Source of the DNA: VAXT01 sp963850415
Lineage (GTDB): Bacteria; Actinomycetota; Thermoleophilia; Gaiellales; Gaiellaceae
Reading direction: 5' to 3'
DNA: 64,000 nucleotides
NCBI GenBank assembly: GCA_963850415.1
Contig: CAWKLE010000004.1
Location: 496,001-560,000, forward strand
Shown: positions 50,323 to 60,100 of the stretch, piece after piece
Layout: each line of letters begins with the position of its first letter
How positions within the stretch are numbered: the first letter of the stretch is position 1
The notes under the pieces: generated by a model
The model's input: only the letters and a program-made list of their open reading frames with translations
Told to the model about the DNA's origin: nothing
The model's database searches: none
Program-made: the position numbers and the translations under genes

Positions 50323-50969
50323 TCGAGGCGGTCGTCTTCGACCTCGACGGCGTCCTCCTCGACACCGAGGAGCTCTGGGACGAGGCGCGGCGCGAGATCG
50401 CCGGCGAGCGTGGCGGGCGCTGGCGGCCCGACGCGCAGCGGGCGATGATGGGCATGAGCTCGCCCGAGTGGTCGCGGTACATGCACGACGTGATCCGCGT
50501 GCCCGACCCGCCCGATCGGATCTCGGAGGAGGTCGTCGAGCGGCTCACGGAGCTCTACCGCCGGCAGCTTCCGCTCGTGGACGGCGCGGTCGAGGCCGTG
50601 CGGCGGATCGGCGCGCGCTGGCCGCTCGGGATCGCCTCCTCGTCGAACCGGCCCCTGATCGACCTCTTCCTCGAGCTCACCGGGACGCAGGAGTTGTTCC
50701 TGGCGACGGTCTCCTCGGAGGAGGTCGCGCACGGGAAGCCGGCGCCGGACGTCTATCTGGAGGCGGCCGCCCGTCTCGAGGCGCCTGCCGAGCGCTGCGC
50801 CGCGATCGAGGACTCCGAGAACGGGATGCGCTCGGCCTCGTCCGCCGGGATGCGCGTCGTCGCGATCCCGAACCGTGTCTTCCCGCCCGGGGCGGAGGCG
50901 CTCTCGCTGGCCGGCGTCGTGCTCGGATCGCTGGACGAGCTCACGCCGGAGGCGATCGAGCGCGGCTAG
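50319..50969 (+). CDS. HAD-superfamily phosphatase (beta-PGM-like)
   Basis: The 216-residue hydrolase has motif I VVFDLDGVLLDTEELW with both catalytic Asp, motif II GIASSSNRP, the Lys in VAHGKPAPDVYL and motif IV IEDSENGMRSASSAG. Pattern and cap size match beta-phosphoglucomutase/GS1-like phosphatases acting on sugar phosphates. Substrate unknown. Its stop overlaps that of array member B on the minus strand. Confidence 0.92.
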   Translation: MIEAVVFDLDGVLLDTEELWDEARREIAGERGGRWRPDAQRAMMGMSSPEWSRYMHDVIRVPDPPDRISEEVVERLTELYRRQLPLVDGAVEAVRRIGARWPLGIASSSNRPLIDLFLELTGTQELFLATVSSEEVAHGKPAPDVYLEAAARLEAPAERCAAIEDSENGMRSASSAGMRVVAIPNRVFPPGAEALSLAGVVLGSLDELTPEAIERG

Positions 50970-51877
50970 CGGCGGCCGATGACGAGGTTGACGCGCGAGC
51001 CGAGCTCCAGCGACCGGCCTGCGCGCGGGCTCTGAGCGAGCACCTTGCCGCGCTTGCGGCGCACGGAGTGCCTGCGCGCAACCCGTCCCACGCGGCAGTG
51101 GGCGCGCAGGATCAGCGTCGCCGCGCGGCCCAGAGTCCTCCCCACGACGTTCGGCACGCGGCAGCGCGTCGGCGGCGGAGGCGGTCCGGTGGCCGGGGCA
51201 GCGCTGCCGTGCAGGCGGAACAGCTCGTCCGGGACCGCCGCCGAGCCCTGACACAGGGCGCGGCGCGACCACGCAGGGCAGTTCATCTGCCAGAGATCGC
51301 CGGGATTCCGCCAGGCCGCTCCCTGGTACGCCTGGACCGACCTGTGGTGCCAGAACCACTGGCGCGTGTCGGTCGACGATCCGTAATCGAGCCGGGCCTG
51401 CACCGAGATCCACCAGGTTCCCGCGCCGAGCGTGACAGGCGGGCTCAGCGTGATCTGCACGTCTCCCGGTGACATGCCGAGGCTCGTGTACGCCTGGTTC
51501 AGCCGTTCGCCCCCTGGCGCCGGGGCCGAGGGCAGGTTCGTCGCCGGGTCGTTCGCGTAGAAGCGCACGTTGAACCCGTCCGGCACCGGGGTCTCGCTGT
51601 CGCGGCTGAAGTATTCGCCGTCCACATCGATGCCGTCGATCGTCCACTTGAGCCCGGCCTGAAGGGTGAAGTCGTCGGCGGCTTCGGAGTCGGCCGCGTC
51701 GAGGCTCGTCTCGAAGTCCTGTGAGGTGATGTCGTACGGGGCGCCGCCGGCGGGGTTGTCGAACTGGTCATAGAGGACCGGCCCGACCGAGGCGCTCGAC
51801 GGGCCGGCGGCCGAGCTACCGGCAGCGGACAGCGTGGCGATCAGGGCGATCGCCAGCGGGAGGACTGCTTTGCGCAG
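50966..51877 (-). CDS. array member B: DQ[FY]DN-type domain plus PASTA, possible CTG start
   Basis: The 303-residue protein has a signal peptide (LRKAVLPLAIALIATLSAAG), the unnamed domain VLYDQFDNPAGGAPYD...TSQDFETSLDAADSEAADDF shared with members D, F and G, a short five-proline linker and a typical PASTA domain (TRCRVPNVVGRTLGRAATLI to QSPRAGRSLELGSRVNLVIG). No ATG, GTG or TTG exists between the upstream gene's stop (51884) and the mature domain; the first plausible start is the CTG at 51877, placed exactly where the signal peptide begins. It sits six bases from member C and is probably translationally coupled. A GTG at 51625 would lose the signal and 84 residues. Confidence 0.75.
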   Translation of the reverse strand: MRKAVLPLAIALIATLSAAGSSAAGPSSASVGPVLYDQFDNPAGGAPYDITSQDFETSLDAADSEAADDFTLQAGLKWTIDGIDVDGEYFSRDSETPVPDGFNVRFYANDPATNLPSAPAPGGERLNQAYTSLGMSPGDVQITLSPPVTLGAGTWWISVQARLDYGSSTDTRQWFWHHRSVQAYQGAAWRNPGDLWQMNCPAWSRRALCQGSAAVPDELFRLHGSAAPATGPPPPPTRCRVPNVVGRTLGRAATLILRAHCRVGRVARRHSVRRKRGKVLAQSPRAGRSLELGSRVNLVIGRR

Positions 51878-51883
51878 CGCCGG

Positions 51884-53226
51884 CTACCTGCGGCCGATGG
51901 CCAGCTTGACCGGGAAGTTCCGGCGCTTGATCGTGCCGGGCCTCGGCGACTGGTTCACCACGCGGCCGCGCAGTGAGCGGCGCGCACGGACGCGTCGCAC
52001 GTTGCCGACCGAGCAGTGCGCCCTCCGGATCTTCGTCTTCGCCGCTGCAAGGCGCAGCCCGAGCACCCTCGGGACGCGGCAGCGCACAGGCGGAGGAGGC
52101 GGGGCGGAGGCGGAGGCGGTGGAGGCGGTGGAGGCGGTGGCGGTGGCGGTGGCGGTGGCGGTGGCGGTGGCGGTGGCGGTGGCGGTGGCGGTGGCGGTGG
52201 CGGTGGCGGTGGCGGAGGCGGAGGCGGTGGAGGCGGCGGAGGCGGAGGTGGAGGTGGAGGCGGCGGAGGCGGAGGCGGAGGTGGCGGTGGTGGCGGAGGA
52301 GGCGGCGGACCGGTGTTGACCGTGATCGTCCCTGTCATCTGGACGGGGTGGACCATGCAGTGGTACAGGTACACGCCGGCGTTGTTGAACGTGAAGCTGT
52401 ATGTGTCCCCGTTCGCCAGGAGACCGGAGTCGAAGACGCCCGTGTCCGAAGTAGCCGTGTGCGAGATCTGGCCGGTGTTCGTCCAGCAGACGGTCGTTCC
52501 GGTCGTAATCGTGACGTCGGCCGGGTCGAAGAAGTTGTCCCCGATGTTGATCAGCGTCGCCCCTGCCGGACAGCCGGTCGGGACGTAGTTCACGCGCAGG
52601 CCGCTGACGAGCGTCGCGTCGCCGCAGGAGAACTGCGTGAACGGCCCGTTGTCGGAGGCCTGGATCCCGCTCGTCTCCTCCGAGCCGTTGTCCGCCGTCT
52701 GCCCGTAGATGACGGACAGCGTCGCCGAGTCCTCGGGCAGGATGACCTCGAAGTTCGCCGTTCCGGTGCGCTGGAAGTACGTCGTCCGCCACTCGATCAC
52801 GAACTGCCGGTGCGGCGCGCTGCCGGTCGTGGTGGTGAAGATGCCGTCGTTGCTCTCGTCCGTGCGCAGGTCGCCCTGGTACGGGATCAGCGAGAGGTCG
52901 AGGCCGTTGATCGGGAGCGCGAAGCAGCCCGACGAGGAGCCGCCGTTCGACGTGAGGAACTGCAGGCTCCCGTTGTCCGTGACATAGGCGCTCGTGTACG
53001 GGCTTCCGTACACCGTGACCGGGAACGGGAAGTTGACGAGCGTCGCGCAATCGTCGCAGTGGTTCCCGACGTCGGTCGTCCCCGGGATGATCGACTGGCC
53101 CGTCTGCGTCGTGGTCAGGTAGTTCACACCGCCGGCCGAGGCCAGGCTCGGCGCAGCTAGCGCCACGACAGTGACCGCTGCTGCCACGACCGTCAGGCAG
53201 AGCACGCGCCGGCTACGAGTCTTCAA
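51884..53226 (-). pseudogene. array member C: cupredoxin-like surface protein, frameshifted in the polyproline tract
   Basis: A TTG start (53226, after GGAAGGGGAGGGAA) gives a signal peptide (RVLCLTVVAAAVTVVALAAP), an N-terminal beta-rich domain with many short conserved pieces (NHCDDCATLVNFPFPVTVYG, SNGGSSSGCFALPINGLDL), a plastocyanin-like domain (NIGDNFFDPADVTITTGTTV, HTATSDTGVF, VYLYHCMVHPVQMTGTITV, with type 1 copper ligands His, Cys, His, Met) and about 70 prolines. At 52101-52104 a base is missing in the CCN repeat, so the frame runs into an Arg-rich tail ending at 51955; the PASTA tail follows only in the other frame (to 51884). Confidence 0.82.
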
Positions 53227-53314
53227 TTCCCTCCCCTTCCTTGGCTCCCCGATTCGCCCCCCGAAGGGCGGCTCTCGCTGTTTCTAGCACCAATTCGATC
53301 CTAAGTGAAGCGTC

Positions 53315-55555
53315 CTAGCGGCGGCCGACGACCAGCTTGACCGGGAAGTTCCGGCGTTTGACGGCGCCGGGCCGCGGCGACTGGTTGATGACTCGGCCCC
53401 GCAGCGAGCGCCTCGCGTGGGCGCGCCTGATCCGGCCGACCGAGCAGTGCGCCCTCCGGATCTTCGTCTTCGCCGCTGCGAGGCGCAGTCCGAGCATTCT
53501 CGGAACTCTGCAGCGGACCGGAGGTGGTGGCGGCGGAGGCGGCGGTGGTGGCGGCGGAGGCGGCGGTGGTGGCGGCGGCGGCGGAGGAGGCGGCGGTGGC
53601 GGAGGCGGAGGAGGCGGCGGCGGCGGCGGCGGCGGAGGCGGTGGCGGTGGCGGCGGCGGCGGCGGCGGCGGAGGCGGAGGCGGCGGAGGCGGAGGTGGCG
53701 GCGGAGGAGGTGGCGCATCCGTGCTGATCGAGAGCGACCAGCCGGTGATGTTGCCCACGTCGGCCCCAGCGTCGTCCACCACGTACAGCGACCACGTCCC
53801 GTTTGGATTGCCGCCGTCGAAGGTCGACAGGTTGACGGCGCCGCTCGGTGTCGGCGCCGGATCCGGGAACGGGTCGCCGGGCTCGTAGTTCGCCGGCATG
53901 TAGTCGCCGGGGCATGCGAGCTGGTCGCTGTCCGGAAGCACGTCCGGAGCCTGGTCGTCGATCGTCAGGTTGCAGTCGACGACGTCGAACGAGCCACCCG
54001 CATCGGACATGAAGATCGCGTTCTGGCCGCCCGGTGCGACGAGCAGCATGTCGATGTCGTCCGGATAGGTGTGGCTGAGGCCGTTGATCTGCACGTTGAC
54101 GTCCGTGATCGCTCCGCTCAGCCCGGAGACGTCGCAGGTCGACGGGTAGGGTGTCGCGGGGCCCGCGTCGTTGATCGTGATCCCGCTCGCGTTGGTGCAG
54201 GGCGGAGGCGGCGGGGGTGGCGGAGGCGGAGGTGGCGGAGGCGGTGGCGGACCTACGTTGCCGCGCAGCCGGTAGACCTGATCCGGCGCGCCGGCGTCGG
54301 GACCACCGATGCAGGTCGCCCGGGCACCCCACGTCGTGCAGCCCGTCCCGAAGCCGTTGCCCGGGTTCTGCCAGGAGGCGTTCATGTTCGTCTGCACCGT
54401 CCGGTCCCTCCAGCCCCACTGACCCTCCGGGATCAGGTTCTGGTTCGCCTGCACCGAGACCCAGTAGGTGCCGGGGCCGAGCGAGACCTGTGGCGTGAGC
54501 GGGATCGAGAAGCTCGGGCCGTTCGTGAAGCTCTGGTTGGGGCGCGCCTCGAGCAGCGTCCCCGGCCGGTTGCTGCCGCTGTTCGAATAGAAGTTCACGT
54601 TCACGTTGTTGGCCGGCCCCGGGCCGTTGAAGTACTCACCGGAGACGTCGACGGTCTGGATGTTCCAGCCGACGCCGCCCGGGATGACGAAGTCGTCTGC
54701 GAGCTGATCGTCGTACTGGTTGTTCGAAGACTCGAAGTTCTGGGAGCTCGAGGAGAGGTTGCCGGCGTTGTCGTACTGGTCGTAGATCACGTCCGGAGGC
54801 GGAGGCGGCGGGGGAGGTGGCGGCGGCGGCGGAGGCGGCGGAGGTGGCGGAGGCGGTGGTGGTGGCGGCGGTGGAGGAGGTGGCGGTGGGGGACCGCCCG
54901 CCGCGATCGTCAGCGACCAGCCGGTGATGTTGCCCACGTCTGCCGCAGCGTCGTCCACGACGTACAGCGACCAGGTGCCGTTCGGCGGGCCGCCGTCGAA
55001 CGTGGACAACGCCACACTCCCGCTCGGCGCAGGCGCCGGAGCCGGGAACGGATCGCCAGGCTCGTAATTCGCCGGCTGATAGCTCCCCGGACACGCGATC
55101 TGCGACGCGTCCGGAAGCACATCCGGAGCCTCGTCGTCGATCGTCAGGTCACAGTTGACAAGGTCGAACTGGCCACCCGCATCGGACATGAAGATCGCGT
55201 TCTGGCCCCCCGGCGACACGAGCAACATGTCGATGTCGTCCGGATACGTATGACTCAAGCCCGCGAGCTGCACGTTCACGTCCGAGATCGAACCGCTCAG
55301 CCCCGAGACGACACAGGTCGACGGATAGGGGGTCGCCGTCCCTGCATCGTTGATCGTGATCGCCCCGCCCGAGCAGTCGGCCGTGGGCGTCCTGGACGGG
55401 ACGGAGCGGACGGATCCGCGCGAGGTGAGCCGTGGCGTCGCCGCGCTCGTGCCGGCTCCAGCCCGGACTGCGAGGACTAGACCGAAGAGCACGGTCCCGA
55501 TCGCCAGAACGGCAAACAGCGTTGCTCGTCGGCCCAGCGGGCGCGCAGCCGTCAT
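53315..55555 (-). CDS. array member D: P-domain, DQYDN domain, P-domain, polyproline, PASTA
   Basis: The 746-residue protein has a signal peptide (ATLFAVLAIGTVLFGLVLAV), a proprotein-convertase P-domain (residues about 60-215, with LSHTYPDDIDMLLVSPGG, NGTWSLYVVDDAAADVGN), a proline run, the DQYDN...QNFE...ADDF domain (about 255-430), a second P-domain (about 450-610), about 66 prolines (53514-53711) and the PASTA tail (CRVPRMLGLRLAAAKTKIRR). The ATG at 55555 follows GGGGAGGGGAGA. The first P-domain gene segment is identical to one in member H. P-domains usually accompany secreted proteases but no protease domain is present here. Confidence 0.85.
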   Translation of the reverse strand: MTAARPLGRRATLFAVLAIGTVLFGLVLAVRAGAGTSAATPRLTSRGSVRSVPSRTPTADCSGGAITINDAGTATPYPSTCVVSGLSGSISDVNVQLAGLSHTYPDDIDMLLVSPGGQNAIFMSDAGGQFDLVNCDLTIDDEAPDVLPDASQIACPGSYQPANYEPGDPFPAPAPAPSGSVALSTFDGGPPNGTWSLYVVDDAAADVGNITGWSLTIAAGGPPPPPPPPPPPPPPPPPPPPPPPPPPPPPPPPPDVIYDQYDNAGNLSSSSQNFESSNNQYDDQLADDFVIPGGVGWNIQTVDVSGEYFNGPGPANNVNVNFYSNSGSNRPGTLLEARPNQSFTNGPSFSIPLTPQVSLGPGTYWVSVQANQNLIPEGQWGWRDRTVQTNMNASWQNPGNGFGTGCTTWGARATCIGGPDAGAPDQVYRLRGNVGPPPPPPPPPPPPPPPPPCTNASGITINDAGPATPYPSTCDVSGLSGAITDVNVQINGLSHTYPDDIDMLLVAPGGQNAIFMSDAGGSFDVVDCNLTIDDQAPDVLPDSDQLACPGDYMPANYEPGDPFPDPAPTPSGAVNLSTFDGGNPNGTWSLYVVDDAGADVGNITGWSLSISTDAPPPPPPPPPPPPPPPPPPPPPPPPPPPPPPPPPPPPPPPPPPPPPPPPPPPPPPPPPPPPPPPPPVRCRVPRMLGLRLAAAKTKIRRAHCSVGRIRRAHARRSLRGRVINQSPRPGAVKRRNFPVKLVVGRR
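54912..55377 (-). repeat. 466-bp P-domain block identical to 63089-63554
   Basis: Line-by-line comparison shows no difference between 54912-55377 and 63089-63554 (constant offset 8177). The block encodes the first P-domain of member D and the central one of member H. Identity at silent sites implies recent duplication or gene conversion. Confidence 0.85.
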
Positions 55556-55634
55556 TCTCCCCTCCCCCACGCGTTGGTTACCGGACGTTCTTACAACGTG
55601 GAGCGGGCCAGTTCAAGTCGCCACGGCGAAATTG

Positions 55635-55662
55635 CGGGGCGCCCGCTTCGGCGGGCGCCCCG
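55635..55662 (-). terminator. 12-bp perfect hairpin terminator with TTCG loop
   Basis: CGGGGCGCCCGC (55635-55646) and GCGGGCGCCCCG (55651-55662) pair around TTCG, 21 bases after the minus-strand stop of member E. Confidence 0.75.
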
Positions 55663-55682
55663 ATTCGTCGTTGTGGGCTCTG

Positions 55683-57047
55683 TCAGCGCCGGCCGATGGC
55701 GAGCTTGACCGGGAAGTTCCGGCGCTTGATCGTGCCGGGCCGCGGTGTCTGGTTGACGACGCGACCGCGCAGCGAACGCCTGGAGCGAACGCGACGCACC
55801 TTGCCGACCGAGCAGTGCGCCCGCCGGATCTTCGTCTTCGCCGCCGCGAGGCGCAGCCCGAGCACCCTCGGGACACGACAGCGGACCGGAGGCGGAGGAG
55901 GCGGCGGCGGCGGCGGAGGAGGCGGCGGTGGTGGTGGAGGCGGAGGAGGAGGAGGTGGCGGCGCTGCCGCCTTGTACACGTGCTCGTTCAGGAACGCGAA
56001 CGTCGCGCCGTTGATCCCGCCGGTCGACCACACCTCGCCGCCGACCCGGCCGGTCGAGAAGAAGCCGGCCTCGTTGCCCTGGCGCGGGCTCGGAAGCGGA
56101 TCGGCGACCGAGGCCCACGAGCCGCTCGGCCAGGCGCTGACGTCGAGGGAGTCGACAAGGTTCGTCGAATCGAAGAACCCGCCTCCGGTGGCGTCGCCGC
56201 CCAGCGCGTAGAGCGTGTTGCCCGAGGCCGCGAGCCCCTCGTCGGCGCGCCCGGGCGTGAACGTCGGCCCGAGCGTCCAGGTCCCGGTCGCCATGTCGAG
56301 CCGCATCGTCACGCCGACGTTCGCCGTCGGGCTCGCCGAGTTGAAGCCACCGGCGACGTAGAGGTACTGGCCGATTGTCGTGTAGCCCGAGAGGAAGAAC
56401 GGCACCGGCGCGGGAGCGCCCGTGGTCCAGCTGTTCGTGGCGGCGGTGTAGATCGACGTCGTATCCGTCGCGCCGGAGCTTCCCCCGCCCACGACGTACA
56501 CCTTGCCGCCGAACGCGCCGGCCGCAGCGCCGTAGTTGTCGGTGTATCCGGGGCGCGGAGGACCGGACGACCACGTGTTGGTCGCGATGTCGTAGATGTT
56601 GAACGAGTCGCCGGTGTCGCCCTCGGCGAGGTAGATCTTGCCGTCCAACAGTGCGGCCGAAGGCGCTTCGCTCGCTACCGGAACCGGAGCGATCGAAGCC
56701 CAGATGTTCGTGGTCGCGTTGTACCTGTTCGCGGTCGTAACGCGATTCCCGTCCGAGACGCCGCCGAGCACGTACAGGTCCTGGCCCGACTGTGCGTGGG
56801 CGTAGCGAGTGATGGTCGACGGGTACACGGCCCCTGCCGCCCATGCGGTTGGCACGAACGGGCCCTGGACGCCTGCGGGCGCCGCGGGCCCACCGAGCCC
56901 GAGAGCGCTGCTCGGGGAGCTCTTCGCGAGCGCGCCGAGCGGAAACGTGAGAGCCAGAGCTGCGACGAGCAGCAGGAAGCCCCCCAATCCCCAACGCCGA
57001 GCACTCCGGCGCTCGCCGGAGCACCCCGCGGACTGTCGTTGCAGCAT
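55683..57047 (-). CDS. array member E: kelch propeller, polyproline, PASTA tail
   Basis: The 454-residue protein has a signal peptide (GLGGFLLLVAALALTFPLGA), about six kelch repeats (residues 70-360) with the typical GGxxx / YxxxxNxWxxxxP pattern (LYVLGGVSDGNR, YNATTNIWASIAPVP, KVYVVGGGSSGATDTTSIYT, SWTTGAPAP), about 26 prolines and the PASTA tail. Kelch propellers bind sugars or proteins. Second half of the propeller is closely similar to the last propeller of member F (57665-58530). ATG 57047 follows GGGAGAAG. A longer in-frame start at 57107 is unlikely. Confidence 0.85.
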   Translation of the reverse strand: MLQRQSAGCSGERRSARRWGLGGFLLLVAALALTFPLGALAKSSPSSALGLGGPAAPAGVQGPFVPTAWAAGAVYPSTITRYAHAQSGQDLYVLGGVSDGNRVTTANRYNATTNIWASIAPVPVASEAPSAALLDGKIYLAEGDTGDSFNIYDIATNTWSSGPPRPGYTDNYGAAAGAFGGKVYVVGGGSSGATDTTSIYTAATNSWTTGAPAPVPFFLSGYTTIGQYLYVAGGFNSASPTANVGVTMRLDMATGTWTLGPTFTPGRADEGLAASGNTLYALGGDATGGGFFDSTNLVDSLDVSAWPSGSWASVADPLPSPRQGNEAGFFSTGRVGGEVWSTGGINGATFAFLNEHVYKAAAPPPPPPPPPPPPPPPPPPPPPPPPPVRCRVPRVLGLRLAAAKTKIRRAHCSVGKVRRVRSRRSLRGRVVNQTPRPGTIKRRNFPVKLAIGRR

Positions 57048-57147
57048 GTGCTTCTCCCTTTCAGTACGGGTTGGTTTCCGCAGCACTTCTACCACCCCAA
57101 ACTGCAAAAACCTTCACCTAGAAGGGGGAAGTCTCAGCAAGAGAAAG

Positions 57148-57175
57148 AGGGACGCCCGCTGGTGCGGGCGTCCCT
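57148..57175 (-). terminator. 12-bp perfect hairpin terminator
   Basis: AGGGACGCCCGC (57148-57159) pairs with GCGGGCGTCCCT (57164-57175) around TGGT; on the minus strand it follows the stop of member F and is succeeded by TTTCTC. Its arms resemble those of the 61969-62004 terminator. Confidence 0.8.
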
Positions 57176-57195
57176 CCTGTTGCGTTGTTTCGTCG

Positions 57196-60100
57196 TTACC
57201 GCCGGCCGATTGCCAGCTTCACCGGGAAGTTCCGGCGCTTGATCGTGCCGGGCCGCGGTGACTGGTTGACCACACGGCCACGCAGCGAGCGGCGCGCGCG
57301 AACGCGTCGCACCCTGCCGACCGAGCAGTGCGCCCGCCGGATCTTCGTCTTCGCGGCGCCGAGTCGCAGCCCGAGAACCCTCGGGACACGGCAGCGGACC
57401 GGAGGCGGAGGCGGCGGAGGCGGTGGCGGTGGCGGCGGTGGTGGCGGAGGCGGAGGTGGTGGAGGTGGTGGTGGCGGAGGTGGTGGTGGCGGAGGTGGTG
57501 GAGGTGGTGGTGGCGGAGGTGGTGGAGGTGGCGGAGGTGGTGGTGGTGGTGGAGGTGGTGGTGGTGGCGGAGGTGGTGGTGGCGGAGGAGGCGGAGGCGG
57601 AGGCGGAGGCGGAGGTGGTGGTGGCGGAGGTGGCGGAGGTGGCGGAGGTGGCCCACCTAGCGCGCGGTAGAGATGGTCGTGCAGGAACTGGAACGTCTGT
57701 CCGTTGATCCCGCCGGTTGACCAGATCTCGCCGCCGACTCGGCCTGTGCTGTAGAAGCCGGCCTGGTTCGCCTGCCGTGGCGGAGCCGGGAGGTCGGGCG
57801 GCGAAGCCACCCATGTGCCCGACGGCCACGCGCTGGTGTCCAGCTCGTTGACTGTCTGCACGGAGTCGAAGAAGCCAGCGCCTTGAGCGTCGCCGCCGAG
57901 GGCGTAGATCTTCGTTCCGTCAGAAGCCAGGCCGAAGTCGGCACGGCCGGGCGTGAACGTCGGCCCGGTCGACCAGACGCCGGTCGCCATGTCGAGTCGC
58001 ATCGTCATCGTGCTGTTCGTCGGTGCGGACGGAGTGAACCCGCCGACCACGTACAGGTACTGCCCGACGGTCTGGTACCCCGCCAGGAAGAACGCCTGCG
58101 GCGCCGGGTTTCCTGTCGTCCAGCTGTTGGAAGCGACGTCGTAGACGGACGTGGTGTTCGTGCCTAGCGTCGCAGCTCCTCCACCAACGACGTACACCTT
58201 GCCGTTGAACGCTCCGGCAGCGGCTCCGTAGTTGTCGCTGTAGCCCGGACGTGGAGGCCCGGACGCCCACGTGTTGCTAGCAACGTCGTAGATGTTGAAC
58301 GAGTCGCCGGTGTCGCCCTCGACAAGGTAGTACTTGCCGTTGAGGAGAGCTCCCGCCGGTGCTTCGCTCGCCACCGGGATCGGTGCGAGTGGCGTCCACG
58401 TGTCCGAGGTCGCGTTGTACCTGTTGACGTCGGGAACGCGAGTGCCGTCCGCGACGCCGCCGAACACATACAGGTTCTCGCCGTTCTCCCCGAACGCGTA
58501 TCGCACGTCGTTCAGTGGGTACGGAGCGGCTGGATTCCAGCCCGGAGGCGGCGGTGGTGGCGGTGGCGGTGGTGGTCCTCCTCCACCGAGTGTCTCGGTG
58601 GTGGTCGTCGTGGAGGCGCCGTTGTAGCCACCCGCTGCAATCAGCGTGTCACCAACATTGGTGCCGCCCGGGAAGGAGCGAGCCTCGTTCAACGACGGCT
58701 CATTGCCCCACGAGTTCGAGCCCGGGTCGTAACTGACCGTCGCCCCGGTCGTCAACGGACTCTGGAACGCAGCCCGCATCCGGCCCTGCGACAGGAACGG
58801 ATTCCCGCCACCGAACTCGAAGAACCGCCCTGACGAGATACCACTGCCAGGAACGTTGTTCGGAGACGGCAACGACGTGCACGTCGACCACGAGTTCGCA
58901 GCGATGTTGTAGTCCTGACAGTCGCTGATCACCGTGTTCGTCGCGTCACGACCACCGGCCACATACATATGGCCGTTGATGATCGCCGAGCCCGCACCAC
59001 CAACAGCATGCGGAATCGGCGCCTTCGTCGCCCACGTGTTCGCGACCGGGTCGTACTCCCAGGTCGTCGGCTGAGCCGAATCGACCGTCCCCGTGTTGTA
59101 CCCGGAGACGACGTAGATCTTCCCGTTGCCCGGGTTGTACCCAGACACCGCGAAGCTCCGCACGTCAGGCATCGGAGCACCCGTCGACCACGTGTTCGAA
59201 GCCACGTCGTAGATACGCGTGTCGTTGAAGTTCTGAGCCGAAACCGCATCCTCGCCGCCGAACACATACAGCTTGTTCGTCGTCGGGTAATACACGGCCG
59301 AAGTCATGATCGCCCCCGACCCCGGGAACGGAGCCAAGGTCGACCACGTGTTCGTCGCCGGCACGAACTTGTACAGCGTGTTCAACGACACACCAGAACT
59401 GAACGAATACCCGCCGGCAATGTAGCCAGCAGTCGCATCAGCACTCATCCCGCCGCCGTAGAAGTCCTGCGGCATCGGTGAGCGAATCTGCCAACCCGGA
59501 GGCGGTGGTGGCGGAGGCGGCGGAGGAGGCCCACCCGTGCTGATCGAAAGCGACCAGCTGGAGATGGTGCCGATGTCCCCGCCCGCGTCATCCATGATGT
59601 ACAGGCTCCAGGTCCCGTTCGCGTTCCCGCCGTTAAACGTCGACAGGGCGACGTCGCCACTCGGCGTCGGTGCAGGCGCCGCGAACGGATCACCGGGGTC
59701 GTAGTTGGCCGGCGAGTAGCTCCCCGGGCACGTGAAGCCACCCGAGTCCGGCAGCACCGTCCCCGCCTGATCATCGATCGTCAGGTCACAGTTGACGGCG
59801 CCCGTGAAACCACCCGCATCCGAGAAGAAGATCGCGTTCTGCCCATCAGGCGAGACGAGCATCATGTCGAGATCATCCGGATACGTGTGGGTGAGCCCAT
59901 TGATCTGCACGTTCACATCCGAGATCGCACCACTCATCCCGGACACGACGCAGTCGGACGGATAAGGGGTCGCCGGACTCGCATCGTTGATCGTGATCGC
60001 ACCGCCCGAGCAGCTCGGGCCGCCGCCGCCAGTCGTGCCGCTCAGGCGGAAGACCTGGTCGGGCACGCCGGGGTCGATCCCGCATGTCGTGCCGCGGGCG

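Noticed and set aside
52016..52588. Plus-strand glycine-rich open frames opposite the polyproline tracts (also near 48660-49046, 53337-53888, 57185-57670, 62046-62459)
   Set aside because: They are the reverse complement of CCN repeats inside well-supported secreted proteins, have no ribosome sites or signal peptides, and start inside the PASTA-coding DNA.
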